A DNA stretch of 64,000 nt from Siderastrea siderea (GCA_964030785.1 OZ034975.1:44736069-44800068), one strand, 5' to 3'; shown: positions 22,891 to 34,847, numbered from the stretch's first letter. Notes: generated by a model not told the origin, from the sequence alone. Translations and numbers: made by a program.

Positions 22891-22896
22891 AATAAA
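22891..22896 (+). terminator. Candidate poly(A) signal of gene B
   Basis: AATAAA lies 62 bases after the stop codon. Gene A has AACTAAATAA at this place, a weaker match, so the real site may be elsewhere. Confidence 0.3.
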
Positions 22897-23639
22897 ATAA
22901 CACTTAAGGGTTTTCGCAAGTTATAGATGTCAACGGTTGCTAGAATTATTGTGAAACAAAAGGCGTATTGACCAGTTAATCCTTTCACTCCCAGAGTCAG
23001 TTAAGGAGACATTTAAGGTGATTCTAACATTTGCATCTGTCAGTGAAATCCTAGGGTGTGACCATTCAAATGAAACCTATTCATTGGCACTTTCTAATGG
23101 TACTATTTATATTAAGTATTTTACAAAGTGAAAATTGGCATTTCTGTTGTGTGTATGTAGCATGGTCATTATGTGCCAGAAATTAGTTGTGTGGATAAAT
23201 ATGGAAAACATCATGCATGAAAAACTTTCCATGCTGCACTATTCCAAAAACGAAAAAACTTGATTTATTCTGTTTATTCAAAGATGATAGGTTTTTTAAC
23301 TCTCACTACCTACCTGCTTGAGGTTGCCGTGATATTTGGCGGTAAAAAATAACTTATTGATGACTACAAGAGGGTGACAGAGTTAAGGGTTTTAAATTTA
23401 AAAATTGTTTACGACAATAGGTCCATAGGTGATAATGTACTTACTTATTCTTTAACCAAAAGGGAGAAAGAAAGACAGAAAAGATATAATTCAGTTACAA
23501 TTTAGGGGCATATACCTTCTTCTCTATTTATCCTTTTTAAGGCCTTATATTTGAGAAATGACCTGCTTGACTTACAGCTCAGCTAATGCAGGCCCGCCTG
23601 CCTCTGGGGATTGCATTGCATTATGTGCAAGTGTAAGAG

Positions 23640-23714
23640 TAGCCTGCGCCGCAGACGGAATATAACCCTCGGTAATACTAGCCGAGGGTTAGATTGCGTC
23701 TGCGACGCAGGCTA
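23640..23714. mobile_element. 75-bp palindromic MITE with 9-bp target duplication
   Basis: TAGCCTGCGCCGCAGACG and GTCTGCGACGCAGGCTA form a hairpin, with the inner palindrome CCCTCGG/CCGAGGG. GTGTAAGAG flanks it on both sides (23631-23639, 23715-23723), while the gene A counterpart (near 6715) has no insertion. A 9-bp duplication fits Mutator-like elements. Confidence 0.85.
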
Positions 23715-24310
23715 GTGTAAGAGGTTTGATGATTCGTTTTTTGGTCATGTGACCTTCTCATCCAGTAGAAAGCAGGAATTGTATTAATACCTAGAATCAT
23801 AATCATATCATAATTGTGGCACCGACTCCAGTATGGATAATGTAGACGGCGGATAAAGTACCAATATTAAACTTGTAATCAAGATGAGACAAAGTAAGAG
23901 AAATAACCTGCTTGACTTACAGCTCAGCTAATGCAGGCCCGTCTGCCTCTGGGGATGGGAATTACTTAACAACTTTTTGCCGAAGGCGAAGTGAATATTG
24001 TGGAATAATTGCTCCGCAATGTTCGCTGAGTATGGATAATGTAGACGGAGGATAAAGTACCAATATAGAATTTGTAATCAAGATGAGGCAAAGTAAAGTA
24101 AGTCAGCTGGGTTGTGGTAGCTTTAAGTAATGGTCGCTAGGTGGTGATACGTTTTAGATACTACAGTTTTGTTAGGGTAGGGTTGACATAAAACGGCGCG
24201 GCCATGAAATTAGTTTAACACGTAAAAATGGTGTAATAATCACATAGTTTTAGTAAAACTTAGTGCAAACAATGTTTCCCATAGATGTTCAATACGTATT
24301 TAGGTTCAAT

Positions 24311-25754
24311 CGATTTTATTTAATGAAAACGCCAGCTTTGAATTTAGTTTGTTTGTCTACGATGCACAAGAAAGGGATTTGAAAGCGAAGCGCTTTAAAA
24401 AGTAAACAGAATTGTCTTGGTGCCGAACATCATGGAGACTTGAAGCAGCTGCAGTACACTGAGAGAATTCAATAGACAAAAAGTATATGGTCGGTAGTAT
24501 CAAAACTCCACGCAGAGTCGCAAGTCACCGCAAGTTTGGAAATGCGGGCTTGCGTAGAACACAAGGAAGATGCAAGTTGCAAAAGCCATTTTAGTCCAGC
24601 CTTGTGCTCTTGTGTGCGCGCACGTTCTAGGAAAAACAATACTGAACAAATGCATACATGTGCAAACATCAATATTCACCACGAGACTGGATAAAGGGAA
24701 ATCAAGCAGAAAAATTCACGTTAAGGCCGCGGGTGAGAAACTAAGTCATCAGCATTTATTTATTTAAAGTGTATGCACGAAGTGCGACGAATGATAGCGA
24801 CATTGTGCGACATATTCATGAAGAGGCTCTTGAGTAAAACTTTCAGTTCCTGAATCAATAATTGAACGTGCGTTAAATCGTGTGCTACGGAGTTGTGACT
24901 CTCAAGCATTTTTAAACAAAAAATATTGTCAAGTCCAGCTTTTTTTACGTTCGAATGTTAATAGAAACTTTTGAGAAGTTTTCCAAAAAACAAAGCAAAA
25001 ACTAAAATAATACTTCTTATAGCTAACATAGAGCTTCGGAAACGCTTATATTATTCAATCCAACTATTTGCGATCTCTAAATTGCAACGTATTGTTCTCT
25101 TCTGGACAGTGAACAATAGCTGCTAGAATTTAATTTCCATAATTAGCATAATCTTACCTAAACATTCGTGTTTATTCGGTAAGCCTTCGGAGGTCCTAAA
25201 ACCACCAATTTTGTGTCCAAGAATGCAGCGCGGATATAGAATTTCCTGAACTGACACAACAGAGAGGTAAAATAGGTGCGTTGTAGGTTGTCACAACAGA
25301 AGCACTTTTTTAAAACAGGCTTTTTAACAGAATTTTGAAGGCTTCAAATTTAAAGAAGGACGATTTTACTGATTTAAAGGCTTATCACTTTCAGTGGAAC
25401 TTGAAATCACAAAATCGGCTTCTGTTGTGACACAATAGAGGTTTTAACTGATCAATGAGTGGTAAAATCAAGAAGTGTTGTCCTCTCCACAAGGAGAAAA
25501 CTTGGACACGGAGTCGCGTTTTACAGAATCTTAACTTTGGGAGCTCATAGCATCGCAAAGAAGCGCAATCTATCAAACCAAAAGCAACCTTGTTGCACTT
25601 CCACCATTGACCAAGCTCTCTTTTAAGTTTAAAAGGAATCGGCTCCCAAACGTACAAGATATAACATTTTTAGCATAAGACCTCCACCAAACTTTTGCCT
25701 TATAAATTTATTCATGAGCAGCTTGTCACGACAGATTCACATCTTAACGTTTTT
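24311..25754. other. Intergenic between gene B and pseudogene
   Basis: No supported gene. Short open frames on both strands near 24470-24770 overlap each other and lack splice context. Confidence 0.5.
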
Positions 25755-25945
25755 ACAGTGGGAGTTGCGACGAGGACCTGCGCCCTTGAGCTACTCCTCG
25801 TTGACCAGCGGCTTTAGGGGAACCTTGGTCATGGTCGAGGTAGCCTCGTCATAGGATGGAGGCAGAACTTTCAGCTGCGGCGCCTCTTACACCAGTAAAC
25901 AAGACCACAGATCAGAAGCACAAAGACAATGATGGCGCTGAGAGG
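25755..25945 (-). pseudogene. Psi: relic of a gene C-type transmembrane/tail exon
   Basis: The - strand matches gene C 28368-28560, including the 3' UTR just past the TAG (25791-25793). It encodes an AIIVFVLLICG-like helix and a VNEE-like end. A 10-base deletion next to AGGCGCCGC, compared with gene C, shifts the frame before the PPSY motif. The 5' side of the exon is lost at a poly(C) run. A - strand AATAAA lies about 85 bases beyond the stop. No module exon was found near it. Confidence 0.85.
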
Positions 25946-26120
25946 GCCTTAGCCCCCCCCCCCCCCCCCCCCTTCGCCCCACTTTTTGGTACCGTTAAAA
26001 AATAAGGATGAAGTTGGAAAATTCGTTAGCCGTGATTAGATTCAGGGTTAACCAGTACTGTGGTTTTCCCGTGGTTTCAGATTTAATTTTCAGATGGACC
26101 AAACAAAAACGGAATACCCT
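25946..26120. repeat. Poly(C) run and short spacer
   Basis: About 20 consecutive C at 25952-25972 mark the break in the pseudogene. Length is probably unstable. Confidence 0.6.
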
Positions 26121-26127
26121 TCAAGAG

Positions 26128-26573
26128 CAGGAGCCCATTACCTGGAGCGTCCAACCTGCATACTGCGTCTGTGAAACGGCATTTTCACAAGTGAATTTAT
26201 TTTTAGATAAGCTTTTCCCGCGAATTGGTTGAAATAGCCAATCAAAAAGCGATTGCGTAATTAATAATAGACTGAGTACGAAACTACGACAACTCGTCTA
26301 CGCTGGAAATAAACATAATGGATACAAGTGACCAGCGAGGAATCTTTATCGGAGTGTTCTGACAGTATTTCAAGCGATAATTTCAGTATTTATAAGGGAA
26401 GTAGTAGCTTAGATTTAATGCAGACGTCATCGGAAACAGTCATTTTCGCGCGAAAAGCCAGGAGCCATAATCGATTATGGCTCCTGGAAAAGCTTATCTT
26501 AAAATAAACCTACTTCTAAAAACGCCGTTGCACGAATTTATGGCAGTTGGACGCTCCGGGTAATGGGCTCCTG
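26128..26573. mobile_element. 446-bp hAT-like MITE
   Basis: The ends are CAGGAGCCCATTACCTGGAG and its inverted form, with the direct repeat TCAAGAG on both sides (26121-26127, 26574-26580). The centre has a perfect palindrome AGGAGCCATAATCG/... at about 26460-26485. No transposase. Confidence 0.8.
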
Positions 26574-26580
26574 TCAAGAG

Positions 26581-28400
26581 TTCAAATTCGCCCTGCTATC
26601 ACTTTGCTTCGGATTAGTTGAAACTCAGGTGCGCTATGGGGGAATCTATCTTGAAGAGTTTGAACCTGCTCAAATTTTAATTAAAATCGACGGAAGTTGA
26701 AACTCTCGTTGTCGTTGGCCTCTAATTCTTGAACTCTCATTGACTCTCTTGTGCTCTTCAAGAGTTTGACTTTTGTTGACTCTCGTTCTTTCCTGGCCCG
26801 GGCATTTTGTAGTCTGTCTCCAGATAGGATTATCGGCAACAACGTGCTTAGATATTTGCTGAAAATCAACGTGACTTCTTTAAGCTTCTCTCTGCATGTA
26901 GACTTTGTAACTAGGATAGCTGCCAAGAGATCTCTTTCGCTCCCGAACGATGACAAATAAGGCACTCTGCAGTCAGGACATACCGACAGCCTGACTTTGA
27001 TATTTCATGATACTCAGCTCAGTTTGCCTTATTCTGCAATGACAAGTTTACTTGGACAAGTTTTATGAAAACTGATTTTTGAGTTTGAGATCTTGCGAAT
27101 ACGTCAAGGTTTGCACCTTGCAGGAGACGGCTTAAAATGTGTGCAGAGGTGAAGGAAGAGGCTCAGGTACATTACTTTAGGACTATCCTGGCTATTCCTA
27201 TTCCAGTTTAGGAATATCCAGAACCGACTCCCTCAAAGAACGCAAGTGTTTTTCTATTCTGAGTAAACCAAAACGTTCCAACTACATTCCGTTCATCTTG
27301 CTATCGTGGGTACATTACTAAACGAAAGGAATCATCTCCAAACTGAGAAAACGGTAACAGTATATTGTCTTCTATTCCGGATAAGGCCATCAAAACGTGT
27401 CCTACGTATCGACATTGTTAATCACTGCGTAGGTCGAATAGTTTGATGTCTTTGATACTTTTTAGTGTTGCTTTGATTCGTTACTTATACTGGTCTATCA
27501 GATGGTCAAAAACTGACAACTTTAACACTTATGGCCGCCCTAAAATCCTAAATCCATTGTAAGTCACTAAAGAGGACAGATATTTCGTCTGTCATTCCAC
27601 CCCCCCCCCCCCTCGCACTTGACTGAGCGATCGAGTTAGCCCCCCCCTCCCCCACTTTAAAATAGACGGTGTGGTCCCTGCATTTGACCACTTTGAAGAT
27701 GCATTGGGATTTGTGGCACTGGGAATGAGATTTGTGGTAAAAATTAGACTGGAAACTGGGATTTGAGCAAAATTTGGACTGGGTAAAGGGATTTGGATCC
27801 CCCGCCCCCTTCAGGACCCTCTAATAAAGTAGGTCAGCCAGCTGGGTTGTGCTACCCTTGGGTGTCGACGGCTACTAGGTGGCGATACGTTTTAGGGTAG
27901 GGTTGCAAACGGCATGGCCTTGCATGTGATGAAATAAGTTAAGTACTTAAATTTTTGTATTTACCTGGGTTGAATAAATTTGAAAAGTAGATTGCCTTGG
28001 TGCTGCTTCGCAGCGACAACTTTAATGGTCAGTTTAATAGTAAAAACATAACAAAAACGAGCAACACGGAAACTAAAAGCTACAGTACGCAAAAAATCAC
28101 AAAAAACAGTAAATGGTTAGTGTTATCAACGTGCAATAACATGAGAACAGCTCCCACGGTTTTAAAAACTACAAGCTTCGTTAAAATATTCCACGAAAGC
28201 GTTATACATATACAGCTGTTTCAAGTCTTCACCTATTAAACAAATGCATGTTTGTTTCAACATCTACCATGAGGTAGAATGAAGAAAAATCAAACAGGAG
28301 TCAAAAAAGTAAAGTTAAAGCTGGACGACAGATTTAAAAAAATCACGAACTACAGTACTACTCTATAATGGGAGCTGTGCGGAGGAACTGCGTCCTTGAG
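26581..28400. other. Intergenic and 3' UTR of gene C
   Basis: Poly(C) run at about 27599-27612. A copy of the AGTAGGTCAGC...GGTTGTG repeat at 27830-27965. A 94-codon open frame on the - strand (26681-26965) is charged and unrecognised. The part next to 28400 is the 3' UTR of gene C, end not placed. Confidence 0.45.
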
Positions 28401-28615
28401 CTACTCCTCGTTGACCAGCGGCTCCAGTGGAACCTTGCTCTTGGTGGAGGTAACCTCGTCATAGGATGGAGGCAGAACTTTCAGCTGTTTGCCAGTGCGG
28501 CGCCTCTTGCAGCAGTAGACAACGCCACAGATCAAAAGCACGAAGACAATTATGGCGCTGATGATGATGGAGGCTTTAACCGGTGCGGACTGGCGCTTAA
28601 ACCAGGAGGCAAACC
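28401..28615 (-). CDS. Gene C, transmembrane and tail exon
   Basis: Acceptor TTTGCAG at 28616-28622, phase 1 in; the TAG stop is at 28401-28403. It encodes the stem FASWFKRQ, an Ile/Val helix, the basic stop-transfer stretch and the PPSYDEVTSTK tail. Confidence 0.88.
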
Positions 28616-31600
28616 CTGCAAAGATACAAGAAAGTCGGACAGTGCAGTTACAACAAACGGTATATTTTTTTGGTAAAACGTTGTCTTAACTTGCGACATG
28701 AATCACCTATTACCGTTCTGCCTACTTTTTTTTGCTCATTCTCTCTTATTTCTGCAGGTACCTAATTTCGCCGGGGTCTACGGCTAATGAACTTATCCTT
28801 GTCGATTATTATTTCGAAATGCTACGGTAGAAAACGCAGTCAAATTAAATTGTTTGAGTGAAAACAATCCACTTTGGTACGTTCTGCTGGTTCCGAGGTT
28901 GTTTGGCCCTACAAATTACTGATAGCACTTCACTGTGCTAAATTGACGGACCGTATCCGCGACGCATTGTATTTTTGTGATTTCGTGAACAACAAGGATC
29001 AAAGGATTTAGGAATTTCAAAAATATGGCCTTAATTTTCGGATTTCTTTCTACCTCGCAAAATTAAATTGCTAAAATTGAGACCTGCAAAATTGCTTGAT
29101 ATTCTAATGAACACTCACTGTGGCATCTCCGCCAGTAGTGATGTTCATAAGGTTTCTCGTCCATAGATGGCAATTTGCCCTTTAACAAGGCAAAGCTCTC
29201 GCCCACGTTACCAGCCGTGAGGGACAAATCCAGCTGTTAAGAAGAAAAGAGAGAAAAAGTTTAAGTTTACAATCGGCTACAGACTAGGAAGGCCTTCTAA
29301 GTCACGGAAGATGTCGGAGATTCCGTCGTGAGACTTCTTCATTTAACTTGAATGTACTTATATTAACTGGGGGGGGGGAGGATTTTGGGATGTAACCAGC
29401 TTAAATATATCTGATCCCTCCCTCACCCAACTTTCATATTTTCATGTGCACCCCCCCCCCCCCAAATGAACACCACAATCCCTTGTGCACACCCCTACCG
29501 CCACTTTTCTCAACACCCCAATCATTTAGAGCGTGCTTATGAAAGCTAGAATGCATGAGAAGGGCAAAGGCAAACACATGACCTTAGCCTCACACTAAGA
29601 AGTTAATAGCGGCATAAAACTCATTACCAAACGACAAGATGAAAATCAACAGCTTCAAATTTGACACTCCCCCCATTTGTCTTAGCATGACTTTTCTCTC
29701 CTTTCATTTCTCTCAATTTCAAGTGACCCCCCCACCCACCAAAAAAATCCTCTGACCACTCCTCCCCCGAGGAGATAAATAATGACCGGTTCCTTAACTC
29801 TGAATCTTGAGTATATTACCTCAAAAGCCACTCCCCCTTCTTCCTTGGACATTGTAAACATCAAGAACATATCGGCATCCATGAGACCCTTGATTGGCAG
29901 TGGAAACCCTGGAACCTGGATTTTCTCACCACTCTTGAGAGTGTGCGACCAATCATAGTCTCGGCTGGGCACCTTCAGGCTGACCTTGGCACTCATTGGC
30001 TCTTGGGATGGGTCAATTTTGAGAGTAAGGGTAACAGTTTCGTCTCCAATCTCCGCAGAGCAGGAGAATGTGTTACAGTCATCCGTGACGGTGCATTTCA
30101 TGCGCAGCTCGGGATGTGTGACTGGCTGTGGACATTTTTTGACATCATGGTGGTATTTGCCATGACGATGGTGGTCGTCATCATGATGGCCATGTCCACC
30201 CTTTGGCTTTGCTGAAATTTTATCAATGTAAAAATAACTTGTTAACAAAGACTGGATTTTAAGCAAGCTTCGCCCTTTCAACTGCCAGATCCCAACAGTA
30301 CCTTGAACCAAAATCAGTTCAAGAAAAATCCTCAATTTTATTTTGTAAAACGCTCACAAAAAAACTGACACAATAAAACTGACACAACACCAGAAGAAAG
30401 TACTGCTCAGCTGGCAGCTTTCACTTGAATGGTCAGAAGTTACCATTTCATTTACAGACTCAAAAGTGAGAACCACCTTGTACAGCATTATAGTGTAAAC
30501 AGCAACACAGGAATATACTGCTCAGTAGCTTGAATGGCCACACTTTAGGATTTCATCCACAGACTCAAAATCTAGAACCACCCAGCACATCATAGTACAG
30601 TAAACAGTAACACAGAAAAGAGCTACACTCTTTTTTTTTATAAGAACCTTTTTTATAAGAACGTTGAGGCTGAAATTGACCCAGATTTTAAGAACATACT
30701 AAGAACGTACCCAAGCTGAGACTAAGAGACAAAGCAGTAATTTTGTTCAACTCTGCATCTGTTTTTGCATTAAGCTAAAAACACACAGTGAGAGTAACAA
30801 CATGAATTTCTATCGAATCACATTTTCTTTGTTTTGTTTTGTTTGTTTAATGTAGAGCTCAGGCTATATTTTCTTTCTTTCTGAACTGTGAAAGAGTAAT
30901 AAAGCGAATTTTGCTAAGAAGAAAAAACAACAACAGCATGTATGTCAAAGAAATTTGACATAATACAGCGCACAATGGGCGTTTTAAGGTTTCCTGGTCA
31001 CGTTTATATCAGTTTTCTGAACTTCTATACCACGTAACTAAAGAACATGCTAAGAACATTTTAGGCTCAAAACATGAAAAAAATAAGAACATTCAGTTTC
31101 GGTTCAGCCTCAGCCGCAAAATTAGACGTTCTTATAAAAAAAAAGAGTGTATCACTAGCTTTCGAGTGGTCGTACTATGGGATTTCATCCACAGACCCAG
31201 AAGTTAGAACCACGTTGTACAGCATAATTATTACAGGAAAGTACTGTATACTGCTCAATAGCCTTCATTTAAATAGTCATCCTCACACTCAAAAGTTGGA
31301 ACCACATTGTACAATAAAAAACACCGGCAAATTGTACACATCACAAACAAATTTTGGAAACTATTACACTGCAGAAACAAATTCTTCGTTCCGCTTACAT
31401 GAGCAGCTGCCCTCTCTACTTGTGACGCAGCAAAATTTCTGCTGCAAACTAAATTATTTTTCGAAAATTACTGATCACATATCTTAATTGCGCTTAAAGA
31501 TTATCAAAATCGCAAAATAACTGTTGTTTCTCTCCTGATATGCTGCAGTACGGTGAATAATACGATCAGCAATCATCGCTAACTTACTGAACACAAATTA

Positions 31601-32207
31601 CGGGAGGCATTATCACGCTAACGTCATGAAATAAACAAACCCGTAGCTGCTGAAATTGCTAAGCACGCATGGGTCCTTGTGTTTCATTTTCAGCTGGAAT
31701 TAAATCATTGGCCCTATTTGACGAGAAACGATTCCACGAAACAAACTGCAATGAATGAAATCGAGAGAGATCGAATCTTGAGGAAATGAATTTCTTTGCA
31801 GTCATATGAAGATTCCATGCAGCGGAATTGTCAAATTCTGAGTTTTAAATGCAAGCTGTAATTTACGACTCAAGATTTATCTTTACATGCCTTCGTCTGT
31901 AGACCTTCATACTTTGATATTTTAGCTGCAGAAGAGATTTAAATTACACTGGGAAAATAGCAAGACAAGAAACTGTTGTAAACCTTGATAATGTTTTCTG
32001 ATCGAAGTTACGTAACAAACGCGCCGAATACAAGTCAAAATGATTTGGTTCGAGCTTCCATCGGGCTTGCTTTAAAGCTGTCTCTTCTCTTACTTACCGT
32101 CTTACAACTTAAACTGTACAACGCAAACCCTGTTAAATGCAAACCCTACCTAAAGCAGTGGATATCAGGCCCAAAAACAGCAACGACACAACAAGCTTCA
32201 CGTCCAT
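28401..32207 (-). CDS. Gene C: His-rich, single-module type I membrane protein with PPSY tail
   Basis: Exons on the - strand: 32207-32150, 30211-29820, 29233-29119, 28615-28401 (780 nt, 259 residues), all GT/AG and in frame (phases 1, 0, 1). Signal peptide MDVKLVVSLLFLGLISTAL. Residues 24-41 are a His/Asp-rich stretch (HGHHDDDHHRHGKYHH) likely to bind metal ions. One module follows, with Cys from residue 46 (CTVTDDCNTFSC), DYDWSHTLKSGEKIQVPGFP and LMDADMFLMFTMSKEEGG. A linker of 38 codons contains Cys; the helix is about 203-222, then CCKRRR. The tail has LPPSYDE, a PPxY motif of the kind bound by WW domains such as those of NEDD4 ligases, and ends VPLEPLVNEE. Function unknown; metal binding and ubiquitin-linked turnover are inferences. 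Confidence 0.88.
29119..29233 (-). CDS. Gene C, linker exon
   Basis: This exon has 115 nt, phases 0 to 1: acceptor CTTAACAG, donor A|GTGAGT. It encodes LDLSLTAGNVGESF, LLKGKLP and a Cys near the end (WRRCH). Same length and phases as gene D 35779-35893. Confidence 0.87.
29234..29819. other. Gene C intron 2
   Basis: Contains a poly(G) run near 29370 and a poly(C) run at about 29449-29463. Otherwise nothing recognised. Confidence 0.55.
29820..30211 (-). CDS. Gene C, module exon with His-rich N-terminus
   Basis: Acceptor GATAAAATTTCAG, phase 1 in; donor GAG|GTAATA, phase 0 out. 130 complete codons. The open frame extends 5' of the acceptor and 3' of the donor, but both extensions disagree with the paralogue and are treated as intron. 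Confidence 0.88.
30400..31320. mobile_element. Old dispersed repeat interrupted by a TIR element (gene C intron 1)
   Basis: The outer repeat has GACTCAAAAGT, AGAACCACC and GTACAGCATTATAG motifs in tandem-like copies (30400-30625 and 31157-31320). Between them, about 30627-31155 has inverted ends ACACTCTTTTTTTTTATAAG and complement, with AAGAACATTT-type subterminal motifs. No coding capacity. Confidence 0.6.
31321..32149. other. Gene C intron 1, remainder
   Basis: No repeat or exon recognised. The 137-codon open frame at 31074-31487 lies across repeat sequence and is not credible. Confidence 0.45.
32150..32207 (-). CDS. Gene C, signal-peptide exon
   Basis: The start ATG is at 32207-32205 in the context ACAAGATGG. 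19 codons then one base; the donor is G|GTAGGG. The predicted cleavage region is ISTA-L/A. Same length (58 nt) and phase as gene D. Confidence 0.85.
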
Positions 32208-34049
32208 CTTGTTTTGAATGCTCAGTGATTGAGTCGATCGTCACGTGACGACTTCCTTCTATGGCAGTTACTAGGAAACTGGGGCCAAATATGTCAGGCA
32301 AAACAAAACATACAGTGAACCAATAAACCAATGAACGTTCTGCATATGACAAAGATTGTACTGAACTCAGTAGTACGTCATGGGACAAAAATAGGACAAG
32401 AGATGTACTTTGTTCGATCACGAAATGCTGAATCATGGCCTGGTTTCAAAGGTCCTCAAAGCCGTGCCTTTTCCGGCGTCCCTTCGTGGCGAACGGGTCC
32501 CAAAGTGGTCCCAAAGGGATTTAGGGCCCCCATGGCTCCGTTAAAAAATGCCGAACTCTTGGGCTTCAAAACGAAAAACTGAGGCTCCATGACCCCATCG
32601 CCTCTCTCCGGATAGAAAAAAGAAAAAAGCTAATATTTAAAATCTAAGGTCTAAAATCTAAAATAAAAAAATGAGGATAAAAATTGTTCAACACATACTG
32701 CTAGTACTGATTCATTAGCATTTTTGTTTTAGGCTCCAAGTAGAGAAAGGCTTCGGGCTCTGGGCTCAAAGCAAAAATTTCGATACTCTGGGAGCTTCTA
32801 GGGCTCCAAAGATCACCTTCGGGACCCTCATGGATATAAAATGTCGAGGATCGTGGCAGCGAGTTCCGTTCTCTGATTGCATAAAAGGCAACGTTAATCT
32901 GAACTCCATTACCTTGTAAGTTGTAAGCCGTTTCCGTATATTAAACCGAGTGAACCGAGGCGAAAGAAGTTATACAGCTATATTAAACCTAATGAACAAA
33001 CTTTTAGTAACGCGAGTTAAGAACAGTTTCCCGCGACATCATGACCTGTAAAGGTGGTAGTATAAGCAATTTCTTCCACAAATGTTCACTGGTAGGAAAC
33101 GACGAGAAGATTATTCGAGATAACGGAACAGGAGGACTGGAAGTTAGCCTCTGCCTCCTCCACGGGTAAGGATGTACTGGTATACTGTCGCTGTGAAGGG
33201 TGTGGTTTTTTACCTTTTCCAGCAGTTTAGTCTGAGGTAGGGTATTGACGTCAGCGAGTTTTGGTTTAGAACACGGTGTCAGTTACTAGCAAACTAGGAT
33301 ATGAATAATTTAGTCTAGAATAGAAATTGACATTCGGCGAGTATGGCTGACGGTTTGGGTTTTTTATGGTCAGTCTAGGATGAGCTGCAAAAGGCAGTGA
33401 AAGGATTCAGGTGAAGGATTCAGAGTCCCAGCGGCTCAGCCCACCCAAACCGCTCAACGAGTATACCTCCCGGGAGCAGTTCTTGGCTCGGAAGGGGACT
33501 TTAGAAAGGATATTTTATATAAAGGAAGAAGAATACAGCAGTTTCCTCCAATCTCTCCCAACTTTAAAAAACCAATAGCAGCCGATCATCCATTCCACCG
33601 TAGATCGGCTCCTAAATATATAGTGATATATAACAGGTCACCGTTTTTCTCGGCAGACAATTTATTATTTGTTTGTGGTACTTCATTACTACAACGGACT
33701 AGTGTACAAGCAGCCTGATACTCAGTACGCGCTACCCTCATGAAGCTTGTTCAAAGTAGCCAGCGGACAAGAAGTCGAAAACACCCAAGAATTAATTAAC
33801 TGCGGAACTTCTACGGAAACACCCGGGAGTTAACTTGTACACCTGGTCAGTCTTAAGTCTCAACAACTTTGAGGCCGGTGTCCAGAGGGGCTTTCACTAG
33901 TTTAAAAATAATAAGAGAACAAATGGAAATGTCATTAAAAAAAATTCCATGAGATATTGCAGTGTCAACGGTGCAGCGGCCAAAATCGTTGCAACAAAAG
34001 CTGCTGCAAGAGTTGTACTTCCTACAACGATTCTCAGTGATCCACAGTG
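32208..34049. other. Intergenic between genes C and D
   Basis: The palindrome TCACGTGA lies about 35 bases upstream of the gene C start, a possible E-box. 32430-32830 is rich in dispersed GGCTCC/GGGACC-type repeat sequence. 33330-33480 has inverted GGTTTGGGT / ACCCAAACC motifs. No gene supported. Confidence 0.45.
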
Positions 34050-34255
34050 TAACCCTTTAAGCGCCAATATCAACATGGAAGTTCTCCTCACTGTTGTCCA
34101 TATGTTTCTTATGGTACTAGTTGGGAGAATTTGATGAACAAGAGATTTTTGTCTGTGATCATTTTCTCCATTCTCATGACCTGTACATTTGATCAAAAAG
34201 TGATGTTGTTAGGAGAAATTAGATGCTTGTCATTATTGGGGCTAAAGGGGGTAAC
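34045..34255. repeat. MITE family 1, copy 5
   Basis: ACCCTTTAAGCGCCAATATC to TTGGGGCTAAAGGGG, with CTTATGGTACTAGTTGGGAG inside. The most divergent of the five copies. Confidence 0.6.
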
Positions 34256-34847
34256 AGAGGTCTTAGACGCCTCGACTGCAAGGTGTCATCAGTTTGCGCT
34301 TGTCTGTCTTGTGCAATAAAGAAACCGAAGACACTGGGGTGTAAAAAAAGTGTAAGTTCACGCAAAAATGAAGCTAAATGATATTCATAAGATGCTGCGC
34401 AGGAAATGTTTGTCAATATCAAAATTACTTATGTCACTATTTGTGTCGCAGAGTTCCGCAACACCTCTTTTGGCAATTTCGTGCTCATGCGGAAGTACAC
34501 CCAGTCCTTTGATTTCAACTTTGTGAGACTTTGAATAGTGCAGCACTTCCTTTTCATGCCACTGCCACACAGAGGCGCAGAAGATTGAGCCATTGCGAGA
34601 CAAATGTTTCCAATTATTGCAACGCGTCGAACCACTTCAAAACTTCGGATGAATTTTTTTGATGTAGTTCCAAGAAAGAAAAGGCGAGAAATCTAAGCAT
34701 ATTCATAGCCTGTCATTTTACACTAAGTACGTTTACAAAACCTCAGTTTACGTCAGTTTATATTTTGGAAAACATTGAATAAAGTTCTAATTATTTATAC
34801 AACATTGCGGTTAGTTAAAGCCACTTCTGTGATCTATGGCCTGCGCC
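34256..34847. other. 3' UTR and flank of gene D
   Basis: Lies just past the gene D stop on the - strand. The open frames of about 70 codons here are 3' of the stop and overlap each other in different frames, so they are not genes. Confidence 0.45.

Larger units (their letters stand above)
22830..24310. other. Gene B 3' flank, duplicate of gene A 3' flank
   Basis: Colinear with 6086-7140 but enlarged by a truncated MITE family 2 copy (about 22980-23160), the palindrome at 23640-23714 and a partial tandem duplication. CTCAGCTAATGCAGGCCCG occurs at about 23578 and again at about 23922, and GTATGGATAATGTAGACGG twice. Confidence 0.65.

Noticed and set aside
26681..26965. 94-codon charged frame on the - strand
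   Set aside because: No homologue known to me and no paired exon; left as unexplained sequence.
32146..32436. 96-codon - strand frame over the gene C signal exon
   Set aside because: It is in another frame than the signal peptide. The paralogue D supports the start at 32207 with the donor after 58 nt.
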